Of a stretch of DNA of 64,000 bases, positions 8,900 through 22,329 are shown in pieces. The notes below the pieces were generated by a model. The model saw only the letters and a list, made by a program, of their open reading frames with translations, was not told where the DNA came from and searched no databases. How positions within the stretch are numbered: position 1 is the first letter of the stretch; the number at the start of each line of letters is the position of its first letter. The DNA comes from Nocardioides turkmenicus (GTDB lineage Bacteria; Actinomycetota; Actinomycetes; Propionibacteriales; Nocardioidaceae): assembly GCF_011045035.1 (NCBI RefSeq), contig NZ_JAALAA010000007.1, positions 186,001 through 250,000 on the forward strand. The letters are read 5' to 3'. Made by a program: the position numbers and the translations under genes.

Positions 8900-9029
8900 G
8901 GTGTGGCGGTACCCAGCCGCAGCGCGCGCCATGTCCTGGCGCCGTGGTCCTGCGCGTGTGAGGCTGATCATCGGCTCCCCGGCGAGAAGTTCCCGGAATG
9001 GAGGCGACAGCGGTAGTAGCGTGAGTCGT

Positions 9030-9488
9030 ATGACCGTTCCTCCTGTGGTCAGACAGGAACAGCTCATCGATGAGATCGCCCTCCACCTCGCCGACGAGGT
9101 CGAGGGCGACTGGTCCACGTTGGTCTTCAACCACCGCAACCTGTCGATGTTCTTCACCGGACGCATCGACGTGCACCGCCCGGACGGCAGCCTCGCCTAC
9201 GCGCGCCCGCCCGACACGATCCTCGCGCTGACCGATGAGCTCAGGCGGGTGATGTACGAACCGGGCAAGGGCGCCTGGTTCTCCGCCCGCTGGACCATCG
9301 CGGGCGGCGAGGGCGAGCAGAAGGCGAACCCGACCAAGATCGTGTTCAACTACGACGACGAGCCCGTGTGGCACTGGCCCGCCCATCCCGGGCTGTACGC
9401 GCTCGACCTGGAGACCTTCCCTCGGGACGAGGAGCGCGTCCCCGCCTGGCTCCGCCAGAAGGTCAACGGAGCTCGCCGGACGTTGTAG
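9030..9488 (+). CDS. YezG-like (DUF600) immunity family protein
   Basis: A 152-residue soluble protein. The order QLIDEIALHLADEVEGDW, FNYDDEPVW, LYALDLETFPRDEERVPAWL follows the DUF600/YezG pattern, in which an FNYDDEP motif precedes a conserved DLExFPR segment. In Bacilli, YezG-type proteins neutralise LXG-type polymorphic toxins. No LXG or other toxin gene lies next to it, so here it is an orphan. It starts at ATG 9030. It may be a remnant immunity gene or a family member with another role. Confidence 0.65.
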   Translation: MTVPPVVRQEQLIDEIALHLADEVEGDWSTLVFNHRNLSMFFTGRIDVHRPDGSLAYARPPDTILALTDELRRVMYEPGKGAWFSARWTIAGGEGEQKANPTKIVFNYDDEPVWHWPAHPGLYALDLETFPRDEERVPAWLRQKVNGARRTL

Positions 9489-9632
9489 GAAACGGCCATC
9501 CTGAACGGAGGACACCGGCTCAGTCCCGGTTGTCGCCGTGCGGAGTCCACTAGGAAATCGACAAGGAATCCAGCAGAAGCCTGTCGGACTCGAGCGGTCA
9601 CAGGAGCGGCGCGTGATGAAAGGGTCTGCAGC

Positions 9633-15131
<5,499 letters not shown>

Positions 15132-15175
15132 CCTAGGAGCTCGCGTTCCTTCGCCCGGGTCACAAGGCCTGATCA

Positions 15176-15218
15176 GAGCCATGTTCTTGGCCTACACAGA
15201 AGGTCAAGAACATGGCTC
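15176..15218 (+). terminator. Strong hairpin terminator after the carboxylase
   Basis: A perfect 14-bp stem (GAGCCATGTTCTTG at 15176-15189 against 15205-15218) is extended inward by a G-U pair and CCT/AGG, leaving a 7-base loop. A modestly T-rich run follows (ATTTGTCTTGCTCTTGG). It lies 44 bases after the stop codon. Confidence 0.85.
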
Positions 15219-15502
15219 AATCCCATTTGTCTTGCTCTTGGCTCCGGTCTCGGGACCGCCGGCGTGGACATGAACGACCTCGGAGGGCATCGGCATGAGA
15301 GGGACGACGCTCTGCGCCAATGCGAGGGAGCGTGATGGCCGGCCGATCACGCACTTTCCGGCGGGCATACGCCACCCACCGCGACAAGCGCAGAGAAGTT
15401 ATGCAAGGCCTCGTCGTGGACCATAGGAGTTCGCGAGCCCGAACCTGGGCACATGAAGTTGCTAGCCGGCTCGTGAGGAATTGCCCGGAGATGACCCAAC
15501 GT
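15219..15502. other. Intergenic stretch without a convincing gene
   Basis: Between the terminator and the MerR-type gene I find no supported gene. A 73-codon plus-strand frame (15320-15541) is Arg-rich, has no ribosome-binding site and runs into the 3' end of the MerR gene. This is where the window changes from housekeeping to accessory content. Confidence 0.5.
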
Positions 15503-16141
15503 CTACTGGACGGGCTCTGCGGGGAGCTCTCCGAGCACTAGTCTGAGTTCCTTGGCCAGCGAGGCCAGTGATATTCCGAACATTGCACGTCCTGAAGCCA
15601 TGAGGTCCAGCAGTTCGTCGTCTCGGTTTGCCTCGTATACGGACTGCCCATCGCTCATCAGAGTGATGTCCGTCCACCGGGGACACGGATGCTTGCGGAG
15701 ATGCAGGATCGCGATTCGAATCTGCTGCAGACTCACCCCTGCGTCCAAGAGCTTCTTGGTCAGGGCCAAAAGGAGGATGTCCTCGAAGGAGTACAGTCGC
15801 TGCGTCCCAGATCCCTTCACGACGTTGATCGAGGGCTCTACAAGGCCGGTCCGTGCCCAATAGTCGAGTTGACGGTAACTGATGCCTGCGGCATTGCATG
15901 CTGTGGGGCCGCGATATCCGACGTCGCCCGGGGGAGGGGTCGCCTCTTTCACGAGGTCTAGGTCTGAGAGGCTCGATCCAGGTACCTCTCGTGGCGGGAG
16001 TTCCAAATCTCGCGTCCGACGGAGTTGGAGCAACACCTGGTCGACGTCTGAGCCGGCCTCCTGCGACCTTTCGACCGCTTCGATGGCCGCCTCAAGCCCT
16101 TCGACCACGCCGCCTTCGCGCCCGGCGTTGTATGCCTGATC
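15503..16141 (-). CDS. MerR-type DNA-binding half of a frameshifted gene
   Basis: About 212 residues. A helical linker (GLEAAIEAVERSQEAGSD) leads into a MerR winged helix: GYRGPTACNAAGISYRQLDY, WARTGLVEPSI, then GSGTQRLYSFEDILLLALTK. The best match I can recall is the Rv1830-like MerR subgroup of actinobacteria. There is no good start codon at the 5' end of this frame; a GTG at 16108 is possible. Upstream, the coding sense continues in another frame as a membrane segment, so this looks like the downstream half of one gene broken at the C-run near 16141-16146. Confidence 0.7.
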   Translation of the reverse strand, partial: DQAYNAGREGGVVEGLEAAIEAVERSQEAGSDVDQVLLQLRRTRDLELPPREVPGSSLSDLDLVKEATPPPGDVGYRGPTACNAAGISYRQLDYWARTGLVEPSINVVKGSGTQRLYSFEDILLLALTKKLLDAGVSLQQIRIAILHLRKHPCPRWTDITLMSDGQSVYEANRDDELLDLMASGRAMFGISLASLAKELRLVLGELPAEPVQ

Positions 16142-16410
16142 GGGGGATAGGACGCATCGATCTTCGTCTCCGCGACCTCCAGGCGTAGAGGGATTCGCTT
16201 CATGAGCGCGAGCACCAGCAATAGTGCTCCCAGGGCGATCATGGTGGCGCAGGGCGCTCCGGACTTCTCGTTGAAGGTGCCGACGATGCCCGAGGTGAGA
16301 AGGATGACCGCAAACACCCAGCATGCTGCGATTCCCCGAGAGGTGAGCGGTAGCGATGTGATGCGCGGCTCGCCGGGCGGGAGTAGATCCTGAGGGGCCT
16401 CGTCCGTCAT
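16142..16410 (-). CDS. Two-TM membrane segment, upstream half of the frameshifted MerR gene
   Basis: From ATG 16410 this frame gives about 90 residues with two hydrophobic helices (IAACWVFAVILLTSGIVG and TMIALGALLLVLAL), then RIPLRLEVAETKIDASYP. After SYP this frame turns into Arg/Thr-rich nonsense, while the neighbouring frame continues naturally with DQAYNAGREGG. One extra C in the CCCCC run would join the two halves into a protein of about 302 residues: a membrane anchor fused to a MerR domain. It may be a real frameshift mutation, a sequencing error in a homopolymer, or two overlapping genes. Confidence 0.5.
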
Positions 16411-16638
16411 GCGACCACTCTTTCATCTAGATGGACGCCTTGAGGCTGAAGGAGCGTACTCGAGATATCCCTAGCTGGTGACCTACGCGGCCGCGGTACC
16501 GCGCGTCTGCAACTCCAGGCCGACCCGATTGTGATGGGTGTATCTGGCTCGTGGCGTGGCGAAGGATTGCCGGCGGGGGCAGGCCACCGGGGCGCTGACG
16601 GACGCCGATCCGAGGAAGTTGAACTGCGAGTGCTGAAC

Positions 16639-16896
16639 TCAGCCTGACCCTGCGATGACTGCAATGTTGACCAGAAGGTCCGCTGTAACCAGCGCAAAGG
16701 CGGTAACGCCCCTGACTGCCCATCGACTACGGCTCATGCCAACCACCTTCTTCCTCTCGTCTTTGGCGTCTGAGACGCCCCTTGCTGCTACGAGCGAAGC
16801 CAGGATGTGAAGCACTACAGCTAGTGTGACGAACACCAGGGCCAGAACCGGGCAAGCCCGGCTCAATCCAGCAGGAGCGATTCTTACACAGCACAC
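16639..16896 (-). CDS. Possible small two-TM protein, 85 aa
   Basis: Two clear hydrophobic helices (PVLALVFVTLAVVLHILASL and VTAFALVTADLLVNIAVIAG) flank a charged loop, DAKDERKKVVGMSRSRW. The hydrophobic/charged pattern is coherent, which argues for coding, but the gene is short, the start is uncertain and I know no homologue. The flanks (16411-16638 and 16897-17138) hold nothing I can support. Confidence 0.4.
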   Translation of the reverse strand: MCCVRIAPAGLSRACPVLALVFVTLAVVLHILASLVAARGVSDAKDERKKVVGMSRSRWAVRGVTAFALVTADLLVNIAVIAGSG

Positions 16897-17138
16897 GCGT
16901 GCCCGTCTGGCGAACGGGAGCAGTCGACCTACCAGTGTCCGCTGGCGGCGGAGTGACGCAGTCCGAGGTGGGGCCTTCCTGCGGAGCGACGCAATGTTCG
17001 GCCGGTTTCCGGTAAACCTAGGCGGGTCGGCCCGCGGGCTTGAGAAGCGGGACCATCCGCCTTGGGCAGCGCGTTTTCACTTCACAGATCGAAGCCCGGA
17101 GGTACTGTCGTGGGGCCGGTGAAGATTTAGGAGGAAGT

Positions 17139-17819
17139 GTGCCCACATATCCCTATATCTCTGGACAGGGTGCCGTCGTTCAGACCTTCACTCGGCTCCG
17201 CTCCGGAGTGCCGCCTCGGGTGGACGCCGGGTACCTGCAGCGCGCCAACATTGCGCCTGCGAACGAGTCGTACATCATCTCGATCATCCGTTTCCTTGGA
17301 CTGATCGACGAGGACGGCACTCCGGTGCCGGATAACACCCAGTTTCTCTACGGCCACGACGAGGCGTTCAAAGCGGGGATCGAAGACCGGCTCCGCGCTA
17401 CCTACTCGCAGTTGTTCGGCGAGATGGGCGACGCGGCTCTGGAGGCTGACAAGGGCGTACTGACTCACTGGTTCCGGATGATCGACAAGAGTTCGGAGGT
17501 CGTCGGACAGCGTCAGGCGGCGACCTTCCAGACACTGGCCGCCCTCGCCGGGCACGGTGACCTCCCGACCGTCAGGACCAACACCACCAAGAAAACGGCG
17601 GCCGCGCCCAACGGCACAATCAAGAAAAACACCGCCAAGAAGACGGCCGTCAAGAAGACCCCCGATGTGCCGGGCGGCGACGGCGGCGGTCAGATTAAGG
17701 GCCAAGACGCCCAAGGGGTCGGGCTCACAGTACGCATCGAGGTCAATCTTCCGCCGGGCGGCGACGCCGACACCTACGACTCGATCTTCGCGAGCATCAA
17801 GAAGCACCTGATGTCGTGA
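17139..17819 (+). CDS. DUF5343 family protein
   Basis: A 226-residue protein starting at GTG 17139 behind AGGAGGAAGT. The N-terminal core YPYISGQGAVVQTFTRLRSG, then NESYIISIIRFLGLIDEDG, is the DUF5343 signature, probably a winged-helix-like fold. A Lys/Thr-rich linker (about 147-177, AKKTAVKKTP repeats) resembles histone-type tails and may bind nucleic acid. The C-terminus ends in a short beta/helix segment. It overlaps the next gene by 4 bases (GTGA), so the two are translationally coupled. The function is unknown; DUF5343 genes often lie in defence or restriction neighbourhoods. Confidence 0.75.
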   Translation: MPTYPYISGQGAVVQTFTRLRSGVPPRVDAGYLQRANIAPANESYIISIIRFLGLIDEDGTPVPDNTQFLYGHDEAFKAGIEDRLRATYSQLFGEMGDAALEADKGVLTHWFRMIDKSSEVVGQRQAATFQTLAALAGHGDLPTVRTNTTKKTAAAPNGTIKKNTAKKTAVKKTPDVPGGDGGGQIKGQDAQGVGLTVRIEVNLPPGGDADTYDSIFASIKKHLMS

Positions 17820-18361
17820 ATTACCTGCTGGACCGCTTTGAACGCATCGTGAGGTCCGTTGGCGAGGTGCAGGCCGCCCAGGTTGTCGAGACCAAGGTGA
17901 CCGATAGCGCCGGCATTACGGACAACGTCGCCGTCGGACTCACGACTGCGGAGGCTGCGCACCCGTTCGAGACGCGGAACATCCATCCGGACCTCCCGCC
18001 GCGGGTGCGGAACCTCTTCGACGACGGGCACTGGGAGGAATCGGTCTTCAGCGCCTTCAAATTCATCGAGAACGAAGTCAAGCGAATCAGCGGGCTCGCG
18101 GGTAAGACCGGTTACGCCCTCATGATGGATGCCTTCAACGAAGCGAGTCCCGACGTCCGACTGAACGCACTCTCGACGGAGTCTCAGGTGGACGAGCAGA
18201 AGGGCTTCAAGTTCATCTTTGCGGGTGCCGCGACGGGCATCCGCAACCCGCGGGGCCACGAGGTTGAGATGGGCGACACCCCCGACGATGCCCTGGACTA
18301 CCTGGCGCTCGCATCCCTGCTCCTCCGGCGGCTCGACGTTGCCGGGCTCCGCGGGCCGTAG
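17816..18361 (+). CDS. TIGR02391/Ymh family protein, HEPN-like
   Basis: 181 residues. AFKFIENEVKRISGLAGKTG, LMMDAFN and RNPRGHE followed by DALDYLALASLLLRRLD match the Ymh family, which has been placed in the HEPN superfamily. The RNPRGH segment fits the R-x4-H motif of HEPN ribonucleases. Many HEPN proteins act as RNases in abortive infection or toxin-antitoxin pairs. It is coupled to the DUF5343 gene by a GTGA overlap, so the two proteins probably act together; that is inference. Confidence 0.75.
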   Translation: MNYLLDRFERIVRSVGEVQAAQVVETKVTDSAGITDNVAVGLTTAEAAHPFETRNIHPDLPPRVRNLFDDGHWEESVFSAFKFIENEVKRISGLAGKTGYALMMDAFNEASPDVRLNALSTESQVDEQKGFKFIFAGAATGIRNPRGHEVEMGDTPDDALDYLALASLLLRRLDVAGLRGP

Positions 18362-18579
18362 GCCACGCCGACCGGGCCAATGTTTTCGTCGCTCGCGGGC
18401 TCGGCCGCTCGTGAACGATGAAGACGATGTCTATCGGGTCTATCGGTGCCGCTTCAGGCAACGTTCTGGGCGGAGTCTCGCACTGGGATCGAATATGTGG
18501 CGATCACGCGCTCCCGAGCGACGAGGCATTTGCCGGGTTCGTTGAAGGCTCCGAAGTCGGCGTTCACGAGTGATCAGGA

Positions 18580-19266
18580 ATGGATGATGGACTCGCATGG
18601 CAGACTGAGCCGATGCCATCGACTGCGCTTGACGATGCCCTTGTTCTGTGGGACTTCCATCAACTTCCCGATGAGCCTCGTCCAACCGATGTGGCAATCG
18701 CGCTGGGTAGCCATGACATCGGAGTGGCAGAGCACGCTGCGGACCTCTTCCGTGCCGGTCGATTCCCGCTGATCGTCTTCACCGGGGCGAACGCGCCGAC
18801 GACGGTGAAGGACTTCCCGCGGGGCGAAGCGGTCCACTTCGCCGAGCGTGCCGAGGAGTTGGGGGTGCCGCGCAGCGCGATCCTCGTAGAACCCCGTGCG
18901 ACCAACACCGGCGAGAATCTGACCTATACCCGCGAGCTTCTCGCCGAGCAAGAGATCAGGGTGACGAGCGCAACCCTGATCAGCCGTCCGTACCAGCAGC
19001 GGCGGGCATACGCGACAGCTCAGAAGCTGTGGCCAGAGCTGGATGTCGTGTGCTCGGCTCGCAGCCAGGAGCTGGGCGCGTACATCGCGTCGATCGGCAG
19101 CGAGAAGCGAGTGCTGGACATGCTGGTCGGTGACACCCAGCGCCTGTGGGTGTACGCAGAGAAGGGGTTCGCGGCACCGCAGCTGGTCGACGACAGGACG
19201 ATGGCCGCGTACAAGCGCCTGGTCGCGGCCGGGTACACGAGTCGCCTGGTGGCCCAGTCGGTCTGA
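18580..19266 (+). CDS. YdcF-family (DUF218) protein
   Basis: 228 residues. The DUF218 core is visible: DVAIALGSHDIGVAEHAADL, PLIVFTGANAPTT, FPRGEAVHF, ILVEPRATNTGENLTY and TLISRPYQQRRAYAT. Members (YdcF, SanA/ElyC) bind nucleotide-like ligands; some act in envelope maintenance. There is no membrane segment, so this one is probably cytoplasmic. A second in-frame Met at 18613 (MPSTALDDAL) gives the N-terminus usual for the family and may be the true start. It converges on the XRE regulator with an 18-base gap. The 218 bases before it hold nothing I can support. Confidence 0.8.
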   Translation: MDDGLAWQTEPMPSTALDDALVLWDFHQLPDEPRPTDVAIALGSHDIGVAEHAADLFRAGRFPLIVFTGANAPTTVKDFPRGEAVHFAERAEELGVPRSAILVEPRATNTGENLTYTRELLAEQEIRVTSATLISRPYQQRRAYATAQKLWPELDVVCSARSQELGAYIASIGSEKRVLDMLVGDTQRLWVYAEKGFAAPQLVDDRTMAAYKRLVAAGYTSRLVAQSV

Positions 19267-19284
19267 CGGATCCGGCGTCGACCC

Positions 19285-20496
19285 TCAGGCCACGCCTACG
19301 CGCTCGGCGAGTTCGACGAGGCGCAGCGGTGGCTTGCCGCGCTGGGTGCGGATCCAGGTCTGCACGAGATGGCGGCTGAGGTAGTGGTATCGGACTTGCT
19401 CCGGGGCCGCCTGCTCGGCTTCGAGGATCGTGGCGGGGGCGTCGTCGCGTTGGTTGGCGTTGCTGTAGGCGCGGGATAGCTCGAGCGCGTGCCGAACTCG
19501 ACGTTCGGTGGGGACGCCACTCGTATCGAGCGTGGGACCCAGCGAGAGCGCGACCTGCAGATCACCGAGTTCCATGGATGTCGAGACTCGGTGGATGGCG
19601 ACGTTGGTGGGCCCGAACGCGGTCCACATCAGGTTGTGATCGCTGCCCAAGCGTTTCGCTGCTCTGGTGGCGCCGTCGAGGAAGTCTCTGACTGTGGTTC
19701 GGTCGTCGGCTCGTGCGGCTGCCATCGATCCGGCGAGGAGCGCCGTGCCGTAGACCGAGGTGAGTGTGCGTCCAGCGCTGGCCATGTAGGGGTCGAGGAA
19801 CGCGATGGCGTCGTGGGTTAGGCGCGCGGCCTCAGTGTATTCGCCGGCGGATTGGAGCGAGTGTGAGAGTGATCGTAGGAGCGATCCGATCACGAGAGGG
19901 TTCTCGCTGAGCTGTGCCGCTTCCATGCCTCTGTTCGAGGCGGTCCAGGCGAGGTCGGTCTCGCCGAGCTTGGTGAGCAAGGTCGCAGCGAGGTGGTACG
20001 CGAGCGCAAGCCTGCCGGACGCAATGCGGCTGTCGTCGCCGTCGTACGCCGCGACCGCACTCTTAGCGTCCGGAATGAGGGCGGCGAGTTGGGCTGTGAC
20101 GTGCCCAAACCGAGCCGCTTGGTAGGCGCTCCAGGCATCGTCCAGCCGCGCGACGAGCTCTTCTAGGGTTGTCGGGTCCGTGGTCGGCGCGCTGCGGAAC
20201 CCGGTGCCTGGGCGGTAGTCCATGAGGACGGACCTGAGCGCTGGCACGGTGTGCTGCCCGCTGTCTTCGGTCCACGCCAAAAGGGACGGTTCGGCGATCA
20301 GGTCTGCGAGGGTGATGTCGAGGGCGTCGGCGATGAGCCGAAGCACCGAGAGCCGATCCAGGTCGATGCGGCCGTTCTCGATCTTGCTCAGCCAGTCCGC
20401 CGTGCGCCCGACACGGCCGGCGAGAACGTCTTGTGAGAGACCACGACGTCGCCGGTACCAGGCGATGCGCTCGCCCACGGTGAACTGCGTCGTCAT
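19285..20496 (-). CDS. XRE-family HTH regulator with TPR-like C-terminus
   Basis: 403 residues starting at ATG 20496 (MTTQFTVGERI). An N-terminal Xre HTH (about 8-65; RRGLSQDVLAGRVGRTADWL, SKIENGRIDLDRLSVLR) is followed by a long helical, TPR-like region with repeated Ala/Leu helices. Proteins of this build in actinobacteria often control adjacent specialised-metabolite or peptide genes. It is divergent from the RiPP operon, with a GGAAATTCC dyad between them, so it is the probable operon regulator. It may also sense a peptide through the TPR region. Confidence 0.82.
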   Translation of the reverse strand: MTTQFTVGERIAWYRRRRGLSQDVLAGRVGRTADWLSKIENGRIDLDRLSVLRLIADALDITLADLIAEPSLLAWTEDSGQHTVPALRSVLMDYRPGTGFRSAPTTDPTTLEELVARLDDAWSAYQAARFGHVTAQLAALIPDAKSAVAAYDGDDSRIASGRLALAYHLAATLLTKLGETDLAWTASNRGMEAAQLSENPLVIGSLLRSLSHSLQSAGEYTEAARLTHDAIAFLDPYMASAGRTLTSVYGTALLAGSMAAARADDRTTVRDFLDGATRAAKRLGSDHNLMWTAFGPTNVAIHRVSTSMELGDLQVALSLGPTLDTSGVPTERRVRHALELSRAYSNANQRDDAPATILEAEQAAPEQVRYHYLSRHLVQTWIRTQRGKPPLRLVELAERVGVA

Positions 20497-20568
20497 CCCT
20501 CGCACGGGAATGAGCCTGCCACCCGAAGGGTGCGGTTGTCTCGCATGCGGTCGGGGCCGGCGCAACGA

Positions 20569-20607
20569 CCCCGGAAATTCCTTCCGGGTCGGAATTTCCT
20601 GCGGGGT
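20569..20607. promoter_or_regulatory. Dyad operator between XRE regulator and RiPP operon
   Basis: GGAAATTCC (20573-20581) and its inverse GGAATTTCC (20591-20599) are separated by 9 bases and flanked by CCCC and GGGG. The left arm is itself inside a CCGGAA/TTCCGG palindrome. The site lies 73 bases from the XRE start and about 90 from the RiPP operon start, as expected for an autoregulatory site. Confidence 0.5.
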
Positions 20608-20695
20608 CGGAAGGCCGAGCGGTCAATAGCGTCAAGGGGACCCGGCGTCGAGGCTCCTCGGCGCTGGGTCACCCAACCGGACGACCTCGGGAGTA

Positions 20696-20938
20696 ATGAA
20701 GATGGCGCCTGCAATCGAGACCACCGACCCGCCAACCGACGTGCTGATGTACGTGTATCGAACCCGCGCAGGCGCATTCTGGCATCTGGCGCGGCCCAGC
20801 CTGATTGGACGCGCAAGCTACGTCTTCACGCGCTGTGGGCGTCGCCTGGGCCGATGGAACCTCATGCCAGCGCGGCGACGGGCAGAAGTCAGAGATGACG
20901 CGCTATGCCCTGCGTGCCGTCGAAAGGGGGCCAGCTGA
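20696..20938 (+). CDS. Small Cys-containing protein, first gene of the RiPP operon
   Basis: 80 residues from ATG 20696. TRCGRR in the middle and CPACRRKG near the C-terminus suggest a small zinc-binding fold, though only three Cys are present. Its TGA overlaps the ATG of the radical SAM gene (ATGA), so it is translationally coupled to the maturase. I do not recognise the family. A role as partner or regulator of the peptide pathway is only suggested by position. Confidence 0.6.
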   Translation: MKMAPAIETTDPPTDVLMYVYRTRAGAFWHLARPSLIGRASYVFTRCGRRLGRWNLMPARRRAEVRDDALCPACRRKGAS

Positions 20939-22068
20939 TGCGGTCGCAACATCCCTCAGCGGCGGCGTACGACCGTTGGATCGCGCCACGGCCAAGCCTG
21001 GTGATCATGCAGCCGACCACGCTGTGCAACCTGGACTGCAGCTATTGCTATCTGCCCGAGCGGATGCGACGCCGTGAGATGAATGTCGAGATGGCTGCGG
21101 CGGTCGCGAGCAGCATCGCGGACCAGCCGGTGGACGACGTGGTCGAGGTGTGTTGGCACGGAGGAGAGCCATTGGCGACGGATCGTGACCACATGATCGG
21201 GTTATGGAAGCAGTTCGAAGCGCTGCGTCATGCCGGGAGAGTGGTCCACAGCCTGCAGACGAACGCCACCCTCATCAACGATTCCTGGTGCAAGCTGATC
21301 ACCGCGTACGACGTGAAAGTCGGCATCAGCCTTGACGGGCCGATGCACCTCAACCGAGAGCGAGTTGATCGCGCTGGGCGTCAGTCTTTCGACCGCGCTA
21401 TGGCAGGGATTGAGCGGCTTCGTGCCCATGGGATCGACTTCTCGATGATCGCTGTTGTCGACCCGAGTCGCGCGGCGGCGGCTGAGGTGCTCGACTTCGC
21501 GACGGAACTCGGTGCCTCTGCGGTCGGGATCAACATGGAAGAGCGGGAAGGGATCAACCTCGATCGGCCACTTCCTACGACCACTACCGCACGGGAGTTC
21601 TGGGCCGACGCAATCGCGTGGTCGCTCGAGCACCCGGATACGGAGGTGCGCGAACTCGAGCGGATCGCGAGCTACCTCCGGCTCATCCGCATGGGTGACC
21701 GCGACTGGTGGGAGTCGCATCGGTTCGATCCGCTGCCCACCGTGACGTTCAACGGAGACGTCGTGTTGCTATCCCCGGAACTCGCCGGGATCAAAGACGG
21801 GAACTACGGCGACTTCATCGCCGGCAACGTTCGCCACCAGAGCATCGGCGAGATTCTCGCCTCGGCGAACCGTCTGCGATACGTCGCCGAGTTCCTTGAC
21901 GGTCTCAATAGATGCTCTGCCACCTGCGGGTTCTTCGACTTCTGCCGGGGTGCTCAGGCGGGAAATCGGTACTTCGAGAACGGCCGCTTCGACACGACCG
22001 AGACCAACTACTGCCGGGTGAGCAGGCAAGAACTCGTTAAAGCCCTCGTCGAGACAACGCCGAACTAG
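20938..22068 (+). CDS. amcB: Radical SAM/SPASM peptide maturase, cyclophane-forming type
   Basis: 376 residues. The radical SAM cluster ligands are Cys30, Cys34 and Cys37 (TTLCNLDCSYCYLPE). HGGEP at 74-78 is the SAM-binding motif. A SPASM-type C-terminus has Cys326, Cys330, Cys336 and Cys359. The enzyme directly precedes a 69-residue peptide gene with repeated FDN and WDN motifs. Three-residue cyclophane (triceptide) maturases link an aromatic side chain to the residue two positions on, which fits these motifs. I recall the pair as AmcA/AmcB; the symbol rests on that memory. The start is ATG 20938, coupled to the upstream stop and preceded by AAAGGGGG. Confidence 0.8.
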   Translation: MRSQHPSAAAYDRWIAPRPSLVIMQPTTLCNLDCSYCYLPERMRRREMNVEMAAAVASSIADQPVDDVVEVCWHGGEPLATDRDHMIGLWKQFEALRHAGRVVHSLQTNATLINDSWCKLITAYDVKVGISLDGPMHLNRERVDRAGRQSFDRAMAGIERLRAHGIDFSMIAVVDPSRAAAAEVLDFATELGASAVGINMEEREGINLDRPLPTTTTAREFWADAIAWSLEHPDTEVRELERIASYLRLIRMGDRDWWESHRFDPLPTVTFNGDVVLLSPELAGIKDGNYGDFIAGNVRHQSIGEILASANRLRYVAEFLDGLNRCSATCGFFDFCRGAQAGNRYFENGRFDTTETNYCRVSRQELVKALVETTPN

Positions 22069-22080
22069 GAGAGAACGAAC

Positions 22081-22290
22081 ATGGAGACTTCCTTTCAGAC
22101 CATGCCGGATCCAGGCACGGAGCTCGCGAGCCTCCTGCGCACCGGGCATCCGATCCTTGATATCGCGACGCATGAGACAGCACCGTCGCCGACGGCATTC
22201 GACAATCGAAAGTCCTGGGACAACTGGGCCAAGACCGGGCCCAAACGCTTCGACAACCGGCCGACCTGGGACAACTGGAAGAAGAGGTAG
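22081..22290 (+). CDS. amcA: RiPP precursor with repeated FDN/WDNW cyclophane motifs
   Basis: 69 residues, 12 bases after the maturase, with AGGAGAG before ATG 22081. Residues 1-39 look like a leader (hydrophobic TELASLLRTG, then HPILDIATHE). Residues 40-69 are two imperfect repeats: FDNR-KS-WDNW-AK and FDNR-PT-WDNW-KK. Aromatic-x-(Asn/Lys) triads lie at 40-42, 46-48, 49-51, 57-59, 63-65 and 66-68, so up to six three-residue rings are conceivable. No protease or exporter gene is adjacent, so cleavage and export are unresolved. The motif repeats are seen; the cross-links are inferred from triceptide chemistry. Confidence 0.8.
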   Translation: METSFQTMPDPGTELASLLRTGHPILDIATHETAPSPTAFDNRKSWDNWAKTGPKRFDNRPTWDNWKKR

Positions 22291-22329
22291 ATGCCTACCC
22301 CGACTCGCGCGCACATAGGGTGAAGGCCC

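Noticed and set aside
15320..15541. 73-codon plus-strand frame after the carboxylase terminator
   Set aside because: No ribosome-binding site, Arg-rich composition, and it overlaps the MerR coding end.
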